Shown: positions 28,362-37,805 of the stretch, in pieces | How the letters are laid out: each line of letters opens with the position of its first letter | Numbering within the stretch: the first letter of the stretch is position 1 | NCBI RefSeq assembly: GCF_963667135.1 | Contig: NZ_OY762974.1 | Coordinates: 2,542,001-2,606,000, forward strand | Length of the DNA: 64,000 nt | Source of the DNA: an uncultured Macellibacteroides sp. | GTDB taxonomy: Bacteria > Bacteroidota > Bacteroidia > Bacteroidales > Tannerellaceae | Direction of reading: 5' to 3' | The notes under the pieces: model-generated | Told to the model about the DNA's origin: nothing | Seen by the model: the letters and a program-made list of their open reading frames with translations, nothing else | Databases searched by the model: none | Made by a program: the position numbers and the translations under genes

Positions 28362-29429
28362 TTATTGAATGATCTGCTTGATAGCTCCTGTTTCAGGATA
28401 AAAGTAAACCTTAACCGGCGCTTTCTTGTCTTCGAGCATGGAGGGGGCTAATGATTCCTTGCTTCCGAACTGAGTAACCTGTTCTTCTCCTTTGTATAAA
28501 GTTTTGTTGTTAAGTTTTATTTCAATAGAAGCCTTGCCGGGGATATTATAAATTATACCCTTCATCGATTTTTCTTTCTTTTCGGCTTCTTTAGGATCTA
28601 GAACCGGCGCTTTTTCTGTTGCAGTTAGGTTTAGATAGACAGGAGCCCCTCCCAGATCGTCTGCATCCAGAACTCCTAATAAATCAGAAAAACGGAACAA
28701 TATCTCCTTATCCATGTCTCCTGTGGGATGGATTGTAAACGTACTATTAGAAGATTCTTTTGTAACAACCCCGGTAAACAAATTAGTCAAGGCTCTTTCC
28801 TGCTGCTCAAGTTGTTCTATAACCAGTTTCATTGCTTCACCATCGGGAGGAAGATTGTCTGCTTCGCCGGTAAGAATATTAAGACGACTTTCTCTTATGC
28901 GATAAATTTGTTTTGCAGCAACCTCTGCTTGTTTTGCAGTTGAACCGGCCATTAACAATTCTTCAGAGAGTACAGATGCCGGCGTTACACTAGCCGGCGC
29001 AGCCTTTTTCTTTTTAACGGAGTCGGCTTGGTTTTGCAGTGTTTCAAATTCAGCGTTGATGGTACACAACATTCCTTCTTCAGTAAGATAAACGTACGGA
29101 GCCAACGTGCCGGATTTGAATTCTATAATAAACGTGTTGTCTTTATCCGGAATACCTTTATTCTGCAGCGTAATTTTGTCAATTAAATAGAGCGTTTTGT
29201 CTTCTGTTATAACCTCTTTTACTCCCAGATATTTCTCTGCGTATTTGTAATAGGGACCCGCCTTACTTGTTACTTTGGTCACTTCGGCATCAACAATAAA
29301 AGTTGTAAGCGGAAGTGCGTATGTAACGCCGAAATTGTTGCTTTTAACAGCATTCTTTTTTACCACTTTGGTCTGCGCAATAAGAGGTACAGTGAGTAGC
29401 AGACTGGCTATGACAATAAAATTTTTCAT
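28362..29429 (-). CDS. DUF4831 family exported protein
   Basis: The 355-residue protein has a Sec signal peptide (FIVIASLLLTVPLIAQ) and a Bacteroidetes-specific sequence I recognise as DUF4831. Motifs are VTYALPLTTFIVDAEVTK near the start, a Lys/Ala-rich linker (about 138-155) and GIIYNIPGKASIEIKLNNK near the end. It is probably periplasmic. Its function is unknown. It starts the transcription unit that includes the peptide transporter and has a textbook promoter at 29463-29492. Confidence 0.8.
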   Translation of the reverse strand: MKNFIVIASLLLTVPLIAQTKVVKKNAVKSNNFGVTYALPLTTFIVDAEVTKVTSKAGPYYKYAEKYLGVKEVITEDKTLYLIDKITLQNKGIPDKDNTFIIEFKSGTLAPYVYLTEEGMLCTINAEFETLQNQADSVKKKKAAPASVTPASVLSEELLMAGSTAKQAEVAAKQIYRIRESRLNILTGEADNLPPDGEAMKLVIEQLEQQERALTNLFTGVVTKESSNSTFTIHPTGDMDKEILFRFSDLLGVLDADDLGGAPVYLNLTATEKAPVLDPKEAEKKEKSMKGIIYNIPGKASIEIKLNNKTLYKGEEQVTQFGSKESLAPSMLEDKKAPVKVYFYPETGAIKQIIQ

Positions 29430-29462
29430 GATTAATCTGTTTTATATTCTAAAACGAATGTA

Positions 29463-29492
29463 CAAAACTATTAAAAATTTCCTAAGAAGCAA
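29463..29492 (-). promoter_or_regulatory. promoter of the DUF4831 gene
   Basis: On the - strand TTG (29492-29490), 19 bases, TAGTTTTG (29470-29463). Confidence 0.65.
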
Positions 29493-29496
29493 GAGT

Positions 29497-29537
29497 AAAA
29501 CTCAAATAACCAGTTAAGAAACCGTTATCTGAGTTTT
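29497..29537 (-). terminator. terminator after nnrDE
   Basis: AAAACTCAAATAAC (29497-29510) pairs with 29524-29537 with one mismatch. It begins two bases past the nnrDE stop codon. Confidence 0.7.
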
Positions 29538-29539
29538 AT

Positions 29540-31054
29540 TCAGTAATTCCTTATTTGTTTAAATGCTTTACCGAGCATGCCGGTTATGTCGCTTGCAATC
29601 ATACTCTCTTCCGAGCGATATACAGCAGCCAAGTCGCCTGCCGTGCCATGTAAGAATACACCAGATACGGCAGCTGTTACCGGACTAAGACCCTGAGCCA
29701 ACAGACCCAGGATAATCCCTGTCAATACATCCCCACTGCCCGCTGTAGCCATTCCCGGATTTCCGGAACAGTTAAAATAAACATTCCCTTCCGGCGAACA
29801 AATGGCGGTGTAAGCACCTTTAAGAACAATACAAAGCGAATGCTCTTTGGCAAAAGCCTGAGCTTTAAGTAAGCGTTCGTAAGAGCAACTACTTTCGCCC
29901 GCGATGCGATCAAATTCCTTGGGATGAGGCGTCAAAATTGTTAGGGGCGGTACTTTGCTCAATAAATCATTATTGGACGCGAGCATATTAATGGCATCGG
30001 CATCAATAACAAGCGGATGCGATTTTTGTTGGAGCAGGCGTTCGAATGCAGCTGCCGAATCCATATGCTGTCCTAAACCCGGACCAATCCCGATCGCAGT
30101 GAAAGCTCCCGGATCAGGTATGGACGAAAAATGTTCTGCATGAGTATCAAAACTCAACATGGCTTCGGGAAATGCGGTTTGAAGGATGTTGCCTCCTTTT
30201 GTTGGCACATGTACAGTAAGCAATCCGGTACCGCTACGCAGGCATGCCTTGGCAGCCAATTGAGCAGCACCCATTTTTCCCTTACTCCCTGCAATAAGTA
30301 AGGCGTGTCCGAAAGTTCCTTTATGCGAAAACTTTTCGCGCGGACCAAAAACAGGAGAAATATCTTCTTCAGTCAGAAACTGAAAATCAGACGGAGTTTC
30401 TTCAATTACTTGAGGATGAATCCCTGCGTCCAATACTTTCCAGTCACCAACATACTTTTCGTTTTCGGCCATCAGAAAGGCTAACTTCGGAAAATTGAAT
30501 GTAAGAGTTGTATTTGCTCTGATTATTGAAGAGGGATCATTTGTCCGGTTGTCTTCTCCAAATAATCCGGAAGGAATATCAATGGATACAATGGTAGCTT
30601 CCGTCTGATTAATGTATTTTACAACAGCCGCAAACCCTCCTGTAAGCGGACGGTTTAATCCAGACCCAAATAAGCCGTCAATAACAACGTCTCTGTTGTT
30701 TAATACAGGGGGAGTAAAATCATCCGTAACTTCGGTGAAATCAATACCCTCAATTTGAAGTAACCGTTGCTTGTTCTGATCGCAGTCGTAAGACAGATGA
30801 TTGGACGGGTTAAATAAATATGTAACCAAACGATATCCTTCATCAAGAAGCAAACGGGCAACTGCCAGTGCATCCGCGCCGTTATTTCCCTGACCGGCAA
30901 AAATTATAATTCGTGTTTGTTTGGAATATCGGCGGCAAAACTCGTGCACAAAAACTCTTGAGGCACGTTCAACCAGATCGGTCGAACTGATTGGCTCGTT
31001 TTGTATCGTGTACTTGTCGAGTTCTTTAATAACATTCGTAGGAAATATTTTCAT
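29540..31054 (-). CDS. nnrD: bifunctional NAD(P)HX epimerase/dehydratase
   Basis: The protein repairs hydrated NADH and NADPH. The N-terminal YjeF_N epimerase half (about 1-210) has IIIFAGQGNNGADALAVAR and VIDGLFGSGLNRPL. The C-terminal ribokinase-like dehydratase half (about 225-500) has HKGTFGHALLIAGSKGKMGA, ILTPHPKEFDRI and GNPGMATAGSGDVLTGII. The start at 31054 (MKIFPTNVIKELD) is chosen because the longer frame begins close to the likely -7 element (31096-31089). The P-loop-like motif reads GNNGADAL instead of the usual GNNGGDGL. It diverges from hpt. Confidence 0.93.
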   Translation of the reverse strand: MKIFPTNVIKELDKYTIQNEPISSTDLVERASRVFVHEFCRRYSKQTRIIIFAGQGNNGADALAVARLLLDEGYRLVTYLFNPSNHLSYDCDQNKQRLLQIEGIDFTEVTDDFTPPVLNNRDVVIDGLFGSGLNRPLTGGFAAVVKYINQTEATIVSIDIPSGLFGEDNRTNDPSSIIRANTTLTFNFPKLAFLMAENEKYVGDWKVLDAGIHPQVIEETPSDFQFLTEEDISPVFGPREKFSHKGTFGHALLIAGSKGKMGAAQLAAKACLRSGTGLLTVHVPTKGGNILQTAFPEAMLSFDTHAEHFSSIPDPGAFTAIGIGPGLGQHMDSAAAFERLLQQKSHPLVIDADAINMLASNNDLLSKVPPLTILTPHPKEFDRIAGESSCSYERLLKAQAFAKEHSLCIVLKGAYTAICSPEGNVYFNCSGNPGMATAGSGDVLTGIILGLLAQGLSPVTAAVSGVFLHGTAGDLAAVYRSEESMIASDITGMLGKAFKQIRNY

Positions 31055-31125
31055 CATAATTATAAAGTGTCTGAAGTTAATCTGCATACAAAAGTATAAC
31101 AAACTTTGCTATGATACTACTCTTT

Positions 31126-31156
31126 TTTGTGCTTCGCAGAAAAAGTTGTACATTTG
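31126..31156 (+). promoter_or_regulatory. promoter of the hpt-adk-obgE operon
   Basis: TTTG (31126-31129), exactly 19 bases, TACATTTG (31149-31156); 23 bp before the hpt ATG. Confidence 0.75.
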
Positions 31157-31179
31157 TAGCCTCGTAATAAAAACGGCAT

Positions 31180-31725
31180 ATGAATAGGATTCGTCTCAAA
31201 GATAAAGAATTTGAACTGTTTATTCCAGAAATAAAAATCGTGGAAGCCATTCGTAACATGGCTGTTCGTATAAAAGAAGACATTAAAGGGACAGATCCTT
31301 TGTTTGTCGGCGTGTTAAATGGCGCGTTTATGTTTACTTCCGAATTAATGAAAGAGTTGAACGGACCATATCAACTTACTTTTGCCCGTTACTCTTCTTA
31401 TAGGGGGACAAGTTCTACAGGTTCAATAAATGAAATAATGCCTATCCAGGTGCCAGTTAAAGGTCGGGTGGTAGTGTTGATGGAGGATATTATAGATACC
31501 GGTTTTACTATGGAGTATGTAATGAACAAACTTCGGGCCGATGGAGCTGCTGATGTGAAATTGGCAACCATGCTGTTTAAGCCGGATGCGTTGAAGTGTA
31601 AATTAATACCCGATTACGTAGGGTTGTCGATTCCCAACGATTTTATTGTGGGATATGGGCTAGATTACGATGAGTTGGGACGTACCTACCGCGATATTTA
31701 TAAAATAGTGGAGACAGAGAAATAA
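31180..31725 (+). CDS. hpt: hypoxanthine phosphoribosyltransferase
   Basis: A 181-residue purine salvage enzyme that joins hypoxanthine or guanine to PRPP to give IMP or GMP. The PRPP loop is VVVLMEDIIDTGFTME, with the acidic pair and Thr expected for this family, and FARYSSYRGTSS forms the flexible loop. It leads a + strand run with adk, obgE and pgeF, an order common in Bacteroidales, and has a strong promoter upstream. Confidence 0.95.
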   Translation: MNRIRLKDKEFELFIPEIKIVEAIRNMAVRIKEDIKGTDPLFVGVLNGAFMFTSELMKELNGPYQLTFARYSSYRGTSSTGSINEIMPIQVPVKGRVVVLMEDIIDTGFTMEYVMNKLRADGAADVKLATMLFKPDALKCKLIPDYVGLSIPNDFIVGYGLDYDELGRTYRDIYKIVETEK

Positions 31726-31762
31726 GATAAATTTAGAATAAAATAAAAGTAGAATTAGAATT

Positions 31763-32335
31763 ATGTTGAACGTTGTTATTTTTGGCGCACCGGGTTCAGG
31801 AAAAGGAACACAGAGCGAATTAATTATCAAAGAGTATGCATTGGATCATATTTCAACAGGAGATGTATTGCGTGCAGAAATGAAAGGCGAAACCGAACTG
31901 GGTAAAATCGCAAAAGATTATATAGAAAAAGGACAGCTGGTTCCGGATGAATTAATAATCAACATGCTTGCGAAGGTATTGGATGGTAAGAAAGAATCGA
32001 AAGGTGTTATTTTTGATGGCTTTCCACGTACCATTCCTCAGGCAAAAGCATTGAAAGTGATGCTTAATGAACGCGGAACAGATGTTTCTGTAATGATCGA
32101 CCTACAGGTAGAGGAAGACGAACTGATTCAACGTTTGTTGAAACGTGGTGAAATTTCAGGACGTTCGGACGATAATCTGGATACTATTAAATCAAGATTG
32201 GAGGTTTACCATAACCAGACAGCTCCTTTGGCTGCTTACTACGTTGAAGAAGGAAAGCATAAGGATGTAAAAGGTATGGGTACAATCGAAGAAATCTTTG
32301 GTCGTATAAAAGTAGCAATTGACGGAGCAAAATAA
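31763..32335 (+). CDS. adk: adenylate kinase
   Basis: The 190-residue enzyme interconverts ATP, AMP and ADP. The P-loop is GAPGSGKGTQ (8-17); the AMP site is STGDVLRAEM and DGFPRTIPQAKAL. The LID region is short (EISGRSDDN) and lacks the zinc-binding cysteines of long-type enzymes, which fits the short bacterial/cytosolic form. It lies 37 bp after hpt and 9 bp before obgE. Confidence 0.96.
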   Translation: MLNVVIFGAPGSGKGTQSELIIKEYALDHISTGDVLRAEMKGETELGKIAKDYIEKGQLVPDELIINMLAKVLDGKKESKGVIFDGFPRTIPQAKALKVMLNERGTDVSVMIDLQVEEDELIQRLLKRGEISGRSDDNLDTIKSRLEVYHNQTAPLAAYYVEEGKHKDVKGMGTIEEIFGRIKVAIDGAK

Positions 32336-32344
32336 AACAAACAA

Positions 32345-33496
32345 ATGGCTGAATCGAACTTTGTAGATTACGTAAAGATCTATTGCCGCTCTGGAAAGGG
32401 TGGAAGAGGGTCTTCTCACTTTCGCCGCGAGAAATATATTCCGAAAGGAGGTCCCGACGGAGGCGATGGAGGGAGAGGAGGTCATGTGTATCTCCGGGGT
32501 AACCGGAATTACTGGACTTTGCTCCATCTTAAATTTGACCGCCATGTAATGGCAACTCACGGAAACGGTGGGGGTGCAAAGAAAAGTTTTGGGAAAGACG
32601 GCGAAGACCGTTACATTGATGTTCCTTGCGGAACGGTGGTTTATGATGCCGAAACAGGAGAGTTTCTCTGTGATGTATCGACCGACGGACAGGTTGTCAA
32701 GTTACTTAAAGGGGGGCGTGGCGGACAAGGCAATTGGCATTTCCGTACATCAACGAATCAGGCTCCCCGTTATTCACAGCCTGGCGAACCTTTTCAGGAA
32801 AGAAAGGTTATTTTGCAGCTTAAATTATTGGCAGATGTTGGACTTGTGGGTTTCCCAAATGCGGGCAAATCAACGCTTCTTTCTGTTCTTTCTGCTGCAA
32901 AGCCTAAAATTGCTGATTATCCTTTTACCACCCTTGAGCCTAATCTTGGAATTGTCGCTTACCGTGATGGTCGTTCGTTTGTAATGGCGGATATTCCCGG
33001 TATTATAGAAGGAGCAAGTGAAGGAAAGGGTTTAGGATTGCGATTCCTGCGTCATATTGAACGTAACTCGTTATTGTTATTTATGGTTCCGGCAGATGCG
33101 GATGACATAAAAAAAGAATACGAAATTCTGCATAATGAACTTGTAAAGTATAATCCTGAATTATTAGGTAAGAGAAGGGTCTTGGCTATTACAAAAAGTG
33201 ATATGCTTGATGAGGAACTGATCGAGGCTCTGTCGGAAGATTTGCCGGATGTTCCTTTTGTTTTCATTTCTTCTATTACAAATACAGGACTTACTGAATT
33301 GAAAGACTTGTTGTGGAAGGAGCTTAATGTGGAAACTTTCCACGAAGTTGAAAGCATTGTTCATCAGAATCTGGATGTGAGTGCTCTTGATCTGGATGAC
33401 GACGATGATTTTGTCTTCCCCGAAGATGAGGAGGATGAGCCAGAAGAACTTGACGAATTTGACTGGGACGAAGAAGATGAACCAGCTCAGAATTAA
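32345..33496 (+). CDS. obgE: Obg-family GTPase
   Basis: The 383-residue ribosome-assembly GTPase has a glycine-rich Obg fold (1-158: [20 protein letters not shown] and so on). The G domain has [10 protein letters not shown] (G1), [16 protein letters not shown] (G3) and TKSDMLD (G4). A strongly acidic C-terminal tail of about 40 residues follows ([17 protein letters not shown]), common in Bacteroidetes members. It binds the 50S subunit and links growth to ppGpp. Its stop lies 10 bp before pgeF. Confidence 0.96.
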   Translation: MAESNFVDYVKIYCRSGKGGRGSSHFRREKYIPKGGPDGGDGGRGGHVYLRGNRNYWTLLHLKFDRHVMATHGNGGGAKKSFGKDGEDRYIDVPCGTVVYDAETGEFLCDVSTDGQVVKLLKGGRGGQGNWHFRTSTNQAPRYSQPGEPFQERKVILQLKLLADVGLVGFPNAGKSTLLSVLSAAKPKIADYPFTTLEPNLGIVAYRDGRSFVMADIPGIIEGASEGKGLGLRFLRHIERNSLLLFMVPADADDIKKEYEILHNELVKYNPELLGKRRVLAITKSDMLDEELIEALSEDLPDVPFVFISSITNTGLTELKDLLWKELNVETFHEVESIVHQNLDVSALDLDDDDDFVFPEDEEDEPEELDEFDWDEEDEPAQN

Positions 33497-33506
33497 TAAT
33501 CTTGTA

Positions 33507-34298
33507 ATGTTGCAATTCTCTGTGTTAAAACAGGATTGCAACATTTCTCATTTTATAACCACCCGCCAGGGAGGTGTTGGAAAAGCAACCTATGCCGGTT
33601 TTAATGCCGGAGCTTATTGTGGAGATAGCCCCGAAGCTGTTGAAGCGAACCGGATGTTGCTTTGTGATTCCATGGATATTGTTCCCAGCGATTTGTTTGT
33701 GCCTTTTCAGACTCACGATGATAAAATCTTATCTCTGACGGAATCATTTGTGAGTCTTTTACCCGACGAGAAACAGAAACTATTGAATGGAGTGGATGCG
33801 TTGGTAACCAATGTGCTGGGGATATGTATTGGTGTTACAACTGCCGATTGTGTTCCCGTATTGCTTTACGATCCTGAAAAAAAAGTTGTTGCGGCGGTTC
33901 ATGCAGGATGGAGGGGTACAGTTAAACAGATTCTCAGCAAAACAATCAGATTCATGGTTGCCGAATACCAGTCTGATCCTGCGTCTATCCTTGCCGGAAT
34001 AGGTCCGTCTATTGGACTTCAGTCTTTTGAAGTTGGAGAAGAGGTTGTGGAGGAGTTTCTTGCAGCGGAGTTGCCAGTTGAGCAATTCGGAAGCAGAAAT
34101 GAGCAAACAGGAAAGATGCATCTTGATTTATGTAAGGCTAACAGCCTCCAGTTGCAAGATATGGGAGTGCCTATCTGTCAAATTGAAATGGCCGGACTCT
34201 GTACCTTTTCTGAAGACGAGCTGTTCTTTTCCGCCCGGAGGTTAGGTATTCAAAGTGGTCGAATGCTTAGTGCCATTCAGATAAGAAAGAATTTGTGA
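33507..34298 (+). CDS. pgeF: laccase-domain peptidoglycan-editing protein
   Basis: The 263-residue member of the YfiH/PgeF multicopper-oxidase-like family carries TTRQGGVGKATYAGFNAG, GVTTADCVPVLLYDP and AAVHAGWRGTVKQI. These contain the Cys and His residues that bind zinc or copper. In E. coli, YfiH removes wrongly built muropeptide precursors, and other members act on purine nucleosides. The start at 33507 is taken since the longer frame lies inside obgE. It overlaps the next gene by four bases (ATGA), so translation is coupled. Confidence 0.92.
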   Translation: MLQFSVLKQDCNISHFITTRQGGVGKATYAGFNAGAYCGDSPEAVEANRMLLCDSMDIVPSDLFVPFQTHDDKILSLTESFVSLLPDEKQKLLNGVDALVTNVLGICIGVTTADCVPVLLYDPEKKVVAAVHAGWRGTVKQILSKTIRFMVAEYQSDPASILAGIGPSIGLQSFEVGEEVVEEFLAAELPVEQFGSRNEQTGKMHLDLCKANSLQLQDMGVPICQIEMAGLCTFSEDELFFSARRLGIQSGRMLSAIQIRKNL

Positions 34299-34963
34299 TG
34301 AAAAATGTAACTGTTTCCAGACAAATTTATCAGGCCTGTCCCGATTTGCACCTGGGTATTATAGCCTGTGATGTAATAAACTCTCCCTCAGATGAGGTTT
34401 TGTGGGAAGAAATAGCCAAGGCAGAAGATAATCTTCGCAAAACACTACGGATGGAAGATGTTGCAAAACGAATTCCCGTTTATGCGACCAGACAAGCGTA
34501 TAAGAAACTAGGTAAAGATCCCAACAGATACCGCCCATCGGCCGAGGCTTTGTGTCGCCGGCTGCTGAAAGGTTACCCCCTTTATAGAATAGATACCTTG
34601 GTTGATCTGATTAATCTGATTTCAATCGAAACAGGTTATTCAATCGGAGGGTTTGACTCCGATAAAATACAAGGAGATCTTGTGCTTGGGGTAGGTGAGG
34701 CCGATGAGCTTTTCAACGGAATAGGTCGTGGTCCACTTAATATTGAGGGCCTTCCTGTTTACAGGGATATTGTTGGCGGAGTAGGAACACCGACAAGTGA
34801 TGAAGAGCGTACGAAGATCGATCTGTCAACCACCAGACTATTTATGATAATAAATGGCTATTCAGGGAAGACTGGAATGGAAGATGCAATCTCTTCTTCT
34901 GTAAAACTTCTAACAAACTATGTGTTAGCGCAAAATATTCATACAACGATAATTGTTCCGTAA
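34295..34963 (+). CDS. stand-alone B3/B4-domain protein
   Basis: The 222-residue protein contains the B3/B4 domain best known from the editing part of the phenylalanyl-tRNA synthetase beta chain. Stretches that support this are PVYATRQAYKKLGKDPNRYR, PSAEALCRRLLKG, YRIDTLVDLINLISIETGYSIGGFD and DIVGGVGTPTSDEERT. No synthetase catalytic core is present. Free-standing members may clear mischarged tRNAs in trans, but this is not shown for this group. It is translationally coupled to pgeF. Confidence 0.85.
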   Translation: MMKNVTVSRQIYQACPDLHLGIIACDVINSPSDEVLWEEIAKAEDNLRKTLRMEDVAKRIPVYATRQAYKKLGKDPNRYRPSAEALCRRLLKGYPLYRIDTLVDLINLISIETGYSIGGFDSDKIQGDLVLGVGEADELFNGIGRGPLNIEGLPVYRDIVGGVGTPTSDEERTKIDLSTTRLFMIINGYSGKTGMEDAISSSVKLLTNYVLAQNIHTTIIVP

Positions 34964-35046
34964 AAAAAATTGAACTGTGGTTTTAGCATATTATATAGTT
35001 TAAGTGTTAAAAGTGTATTATTTATATGCTAAAAAACATGTTTTAG

Positions 35047-35078
35047 TTGCATGTATTACTAATAAACAATTACTTTTG
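35047..35078 (+). promoter_or_regulatory. promoter of the small winged-helix gene
   Basis: TTG (35047-35049), 21 bases, TACTTTTG (35071-35078); 61 bp before the ATG. Confidence 0.55.
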
Positions 35079-35139
35079 TGCCGATAAGAAGAATATAGGA
35101 TAGTGAAAACATCTTTTATTAATCTAAAAAATAAAGAAC

Positions 35140-35340
35140 ATGATTGAATCGATTGGAACTAATGCCGGACTTGTTTGGAATGCACTGAACGAAGGCGGCA
35201 GGATGGATATTAAATCCATTAAAAAAGCAACAAAGATTAAAACCGAAAAAGAGTTATTTGCCGCTTTTGGCTGGCTCGCAAAGGAGAACAAGATTGCTTT
35301 AGAAGAAGAAGGTGCCAATTTACTTGTATCGCTTATTTAA
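35140..35340 (+). CDS. small winged helix-turn-helix protein (DUF2582 type)
   Basis: The 66-residue protein has the fold pattern of small Bacteroidetes winged-helix proteins. Helices are GTNAGLVWNALNEGG and IKSIKKATKI, followed by KTEKELFAAFGWLAKENKI as the recognition region and a wing with EEEGANLLVSL. It probably binds DNA, but target and partners are unknown. It is a single-gene unit with its own promoter and terminator (35371-35399). Confidence 0.8.
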   Translation: MIESIGTNAGLVWNALNEGGRMDIKSIKKATKIKTEKELFAAFGWLAKENKIALEEEGANLLVSLI

Positions 35341-35370
35341 TAAAAGCGAAAGGTAGTGAAAAGAAAGAGG

Positions 35371-35399
35371 GGCTGTTCGATATCATTGAACGGCCTTTT
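35371..35399 (+). terminator. terminator of the winged-helix gene
   Basis: GGCTGTTC (35371-35378) pairs with GAACGGCC (35388-35395, one wobble), followed by TTTTG. Confidence 0.7.
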
Positions 35400-35443
35400 G
35401 TGTTTTATAAATTGATTTAGTCGTAAAATAATTGTTGCATATG

Positions 35444-35474
35444 TTGTTTTATTCAATTCAAAAGGTTACTTTTG
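35444..35474 (+). promoter_or_regulatory. promoter of the ZapB-like/zapA genes
   Basis: TTG (35444-35446), 20 bases, TACTTTTG (35467-35474); 18 bp before the ATG at 35493. The motif covers an upstream alternative start and so rules it out. Confidence 0.6.
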
Positions 35475-35492
35475 TGTAGAATTTGGTGCGAA

Positions 35493-35786
35493 ATGACCGA
35501 AGAACAGATGAAATTGATAGCTGTATTTGAATCGAAAGTCAGGCAATTGATGTATTTGTGCGACGAACAAAAACAGGAATTGTCCAGACTAAAAGAGGCG
35601 TTGAATCAAAAGGATTCCCTGTTACAGCGAGAGATTCTTCGTTCGGAAGAGTTGGCAGCTAAATGTAATAATCTGCTTACGGCAAGAATTATCTCTGTAA
35701 AGGAAGGAGAGGTAAAAAGTGCAAAAACGCGATTATCAAAATTGGTGCGGGAAGTAGATAAGTGCATTGCACTATTAAATGAATAG
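35493..35786 (+). CDS. short coiled-coil protein upstream of zapA (ZapB-like)
   Basis: A 97-residue protein that is almost wholly helical, with heptad patterning in MTEEQMKLIAVFESKVRQLM and EQKQELSRLKEALNQKDSLL. The final helix is SKLVREVDKCIALLNE. It has no enzymatic motif. Size, coiled coil and position five bases before zapA suggest a cell-division factor similar in role to ZapB, but sequence alone does not prove homology. The start at 35493 is set by the promoter. Confidence 0.65.
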   Translation: MTEEQMKLIAVFESKVRQLMYLCDEQKQELSRLKEALNQKDSLLQREILRSEELAAKCNNLLTARIISVKEGEVKSAKTRLSKLVREVDKCIALLNE

Positions 35787-35791
35787 AAGCG

Positions 35792-36088
35792 ATGGACGAT
35801 AAGTTTCTTATACATGTAGATATAGCCGAAAAAACTTACGGTCTCTGGATTGACCGTAGTGAGGAAAAGTTAGCGAGAGATGCCGCAAAGCAGATTCGCA
35901 ATAAATTGGTTCAATATCGGCAGAACTTTACAAAGTCTGATTTGGATGTGAAAGATTTGTTAGCCATGGTTGCATTACAGTTGTCGATGTCAAATCTTCA
36001 GCTTGAAGACAGAAATGATACAAGTCCCTTTGCAGAAAAGATGCAGCAGCTCGGTAATGAAATCGACGGGTATCTGAAGAATCAGTAA
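35792..36088 (+). CDS. zapA: cell division protein ZapA
   Basis: The 98-residue protein matches ZapA: an N-terminal beta-rich head (FLIHVDIAEKTYGLWIDRSE) and a C-terminal coiled coil (DLLAMVALQLSMSNLQLEDR). ZapA bundles FtsZ filaments at the division site and forms tetramers. It is co-transcribed with the upstream coiled-coil gene. A hairpin with T run (36113-36158) separates it from RNase Y. Confidence 0.88.
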   Translation: MDDKFLIHVDIAEKTYGLWIDRSEEKLARDAAKQIRNKLVQYRQNFTKSDLDVKDLLAMVALQLSMSNLQLEDRNDTSPFAEKMQQLGNEIDGYLKNQ

Positions 36089-36112
36089 TTGATGATAATA
36101 AGAAGAGTTTCC

Positions 36113-36158
36113 GCACTCCTGGTGTATGCTATAGCAATACATTGGCAGTGCTTTTTTT
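36113..36158 (+). terminator. hairpin with T run between zapA and rny
   Basis: GCACT (36113-36117) pairs with AGTGC (36147-36151) and an inner stem TGTAT/ATACA (36123-36127/36137-36141) lies between; seven T residues follow. It ends the zapA transcript. A small RNA ending here is possible. Confidence 0.6.
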
Positions 36159-36192
36159 GTATCTATATATAAACGAATAAATAATTAGTTTA

Positions 36193-37734
36193 ATGGAAAT
36201 GTATATAATCATAGGAATTTCAATTGTGACCTTCTTTATTGGAGGACTGATCACATGGTTGGGTATCCGTTTCCTTTTCAAGTCAAGGTATGATGCCATA
36301 CTGATCGACGCTGAAAAAGAAGCCGAAGTTATAAAGAAGAACAAATTGCTTGAAGTAAAGGAAAAGTTTCTGCATCTAAAAGCTGATTTGGAAAAGCAGG
36401 TTTCTGCGCGTAATGCCAAAATTCAGTCTATTGAAACAAAGCTGAAACAAAAAGAAATGACCATCAATCAGAAGCAGGAAGAGCTTCAGAGAAAGAATAA
36501 TGAGATGGATGTTGTGAAGGAAAATCTGAATTCACAGCTTGACCTTATTGAAAAGAAAAAGCAGGATCTTGAAAAACTTCACCAGAAAGAGATAGAGCAT
36601 CTTGAAACTATTTCAGGTTTATCGGCAGACGAAGCCAAAGAGCGTTTGATTGAGTCATTAAAAGATGAAGCAAAGTCGCAGGCTACCGCCTATATTAATG
36701 AAATTGTCGAAGAGTCTAAAATGACGGCCAATAAAGAGGCTAAAAAAATTGTTGTACAGTCTATTCAGCGTGTAGCTACCGAAACAGCTATTGAAAATTC
36801 GATAACAGTATTCCATATTGAATCTGACGAAATAAAAGGACGTATTATCGGACGTGAAGGTCGTAATATCCGCGCGTTGGAAGCAGCTACCGGTATAGAA
36901 ATCGTTGTAGATGACACCCCCGAAGCTATTGTTCTTTCTGGTTTTGATCCAATTCGCCGTGAGGTAGCCCGATTGGCATTGCACCAGCTGGTACAGGATG
37001 GACGTATTCACCCTGCACGTATCGAAGAAGTGGTTACCAAGGTTAAGAAACAGGTAGAAGAAGAAGTTATCGAAACAGGTAAACGTACAGCTATAGACTT
37101 AGGTGTACATGGATTACATCCTGAATTGATTCGATTAATTGGTAAGATGAAATATCGTTCTTCTTACGGACAGAACTTATTGCAGCATGCCCGTGAAACA
37201 GCGAACTTATGTGCTGTTATGGCTTCTGAGCTGGGATTGAATACGAAGAAAGCTAAACGTGCCGGATTGTTGCACGATATTGGTAAAGTGCCTGATGATG
37301 AGCCGGAATTGCCACACGCTATCTTAGGGATGAAGCTTTGCGAAAAATATAAGGAGAAACCAGATATTTGCAACGCTGTAGGTTCTCACCACGATGAAGT
37401 GGAGATGACTTCCCTGCTTGCTCCTATTGTACAGGTTTGTGACGCTATTTCTGGTGCCCGTCCGGGAGCGCGCCGTGAAATTGTTGAAGCCTATATCAAA
37501 CGTTTGAATGATCTGGAACAGCTTGCTCTTTCATATCCGGGAGTAGTAAAAACATATGCTATTCAGGCCGGCCGCGAATTACGTGTAATTGTTGGTGCTG
37601 ATAAGATTGACGATACTGCTACCGAAAACCTTTCGAACGAAATTGCAAAGAAGATTCAGGATGAAATGACCTATCCGGGTCAGGTAAAGATTACGGTTAT
37701 CCGTGAAACCCGTTCTGTTAGTTACGCTAAATAA
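36193..37734 (+). CDS. rny: ribonuclease Y
   Basis: The 513-residue endoribonuclease begins mRNA decay. It has an N-terminal membrane anchor ([20 protein letters not shown]), a long coiled coil (about 30-200) and a KH domain (about 205-270, [20 protein letters not shown]). The metal-dependent HD domain (about 330-430) shows [16 protein letters not shown] and [10 protein letters not shown]. The C terminus ends in VRVTVIRE-type [15 protein letters not shown]. Length and order match the family. A strong hairpin follows before fabD. Confidence 0.97.
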   Translation: MEMYIIIGISIVTFFIGGLITWLGIRFLFKSRYDAILIDAEKEAEVIKKNKLLEVKEKFLHLKADLEKQVSARNAKIQSIETKLKQKEMTINQKQEELQRKNNEMDVVKENLNSQLDLIEKKKQDLEKLHQKEIEHLETISGLSADEAKERLIESLKDEAKSQATAYINEIVEESKMTANKEAKKIVVQSIQRVATETAIENSITVFHIESDEIKGRIIGREGRNIRALEAATGIEIVVDDTPEAIVLSGFDPIRREVARLALHQLVQDGRIHPARIEEVVTKVKKQVEEEVIETGKRTAIDLGVHGLHPELIRLIGKMKYRSSYGQNLLQHARETANLCAVMASELGLNTKKAKRAGLLHDIGKVPDDEPELPHAILGMKLCEKYKEKPDICNAVGSHHDEVEMTSLLAPIVQVCDAISGARPGARREIVEAYIKRLNDLEQLALSYPGVVKTYAIQAGRELRVIVGADKIDDTATENLSNEIAKKIQDEMTYPGQVKITVIRETRSVSYAK

Positions 37735-37758
37735 GAGATTCAATATTGATAATGAAAA

Positions 37759-37787
37759 AAGCCGGCTTGGTAAAAGCCGGCTTTTTC
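37759..37787. terminator. bidirectional terminator between rny and fabD
   Basis: AAGCCGGCTT (37759-37768) pairs perfectly with 37774-37783, with A run before and T run after. Confidence 0.85.
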
Positions 37788-37805
37788 TATTAGAAGAAGA
37801 TTGAA

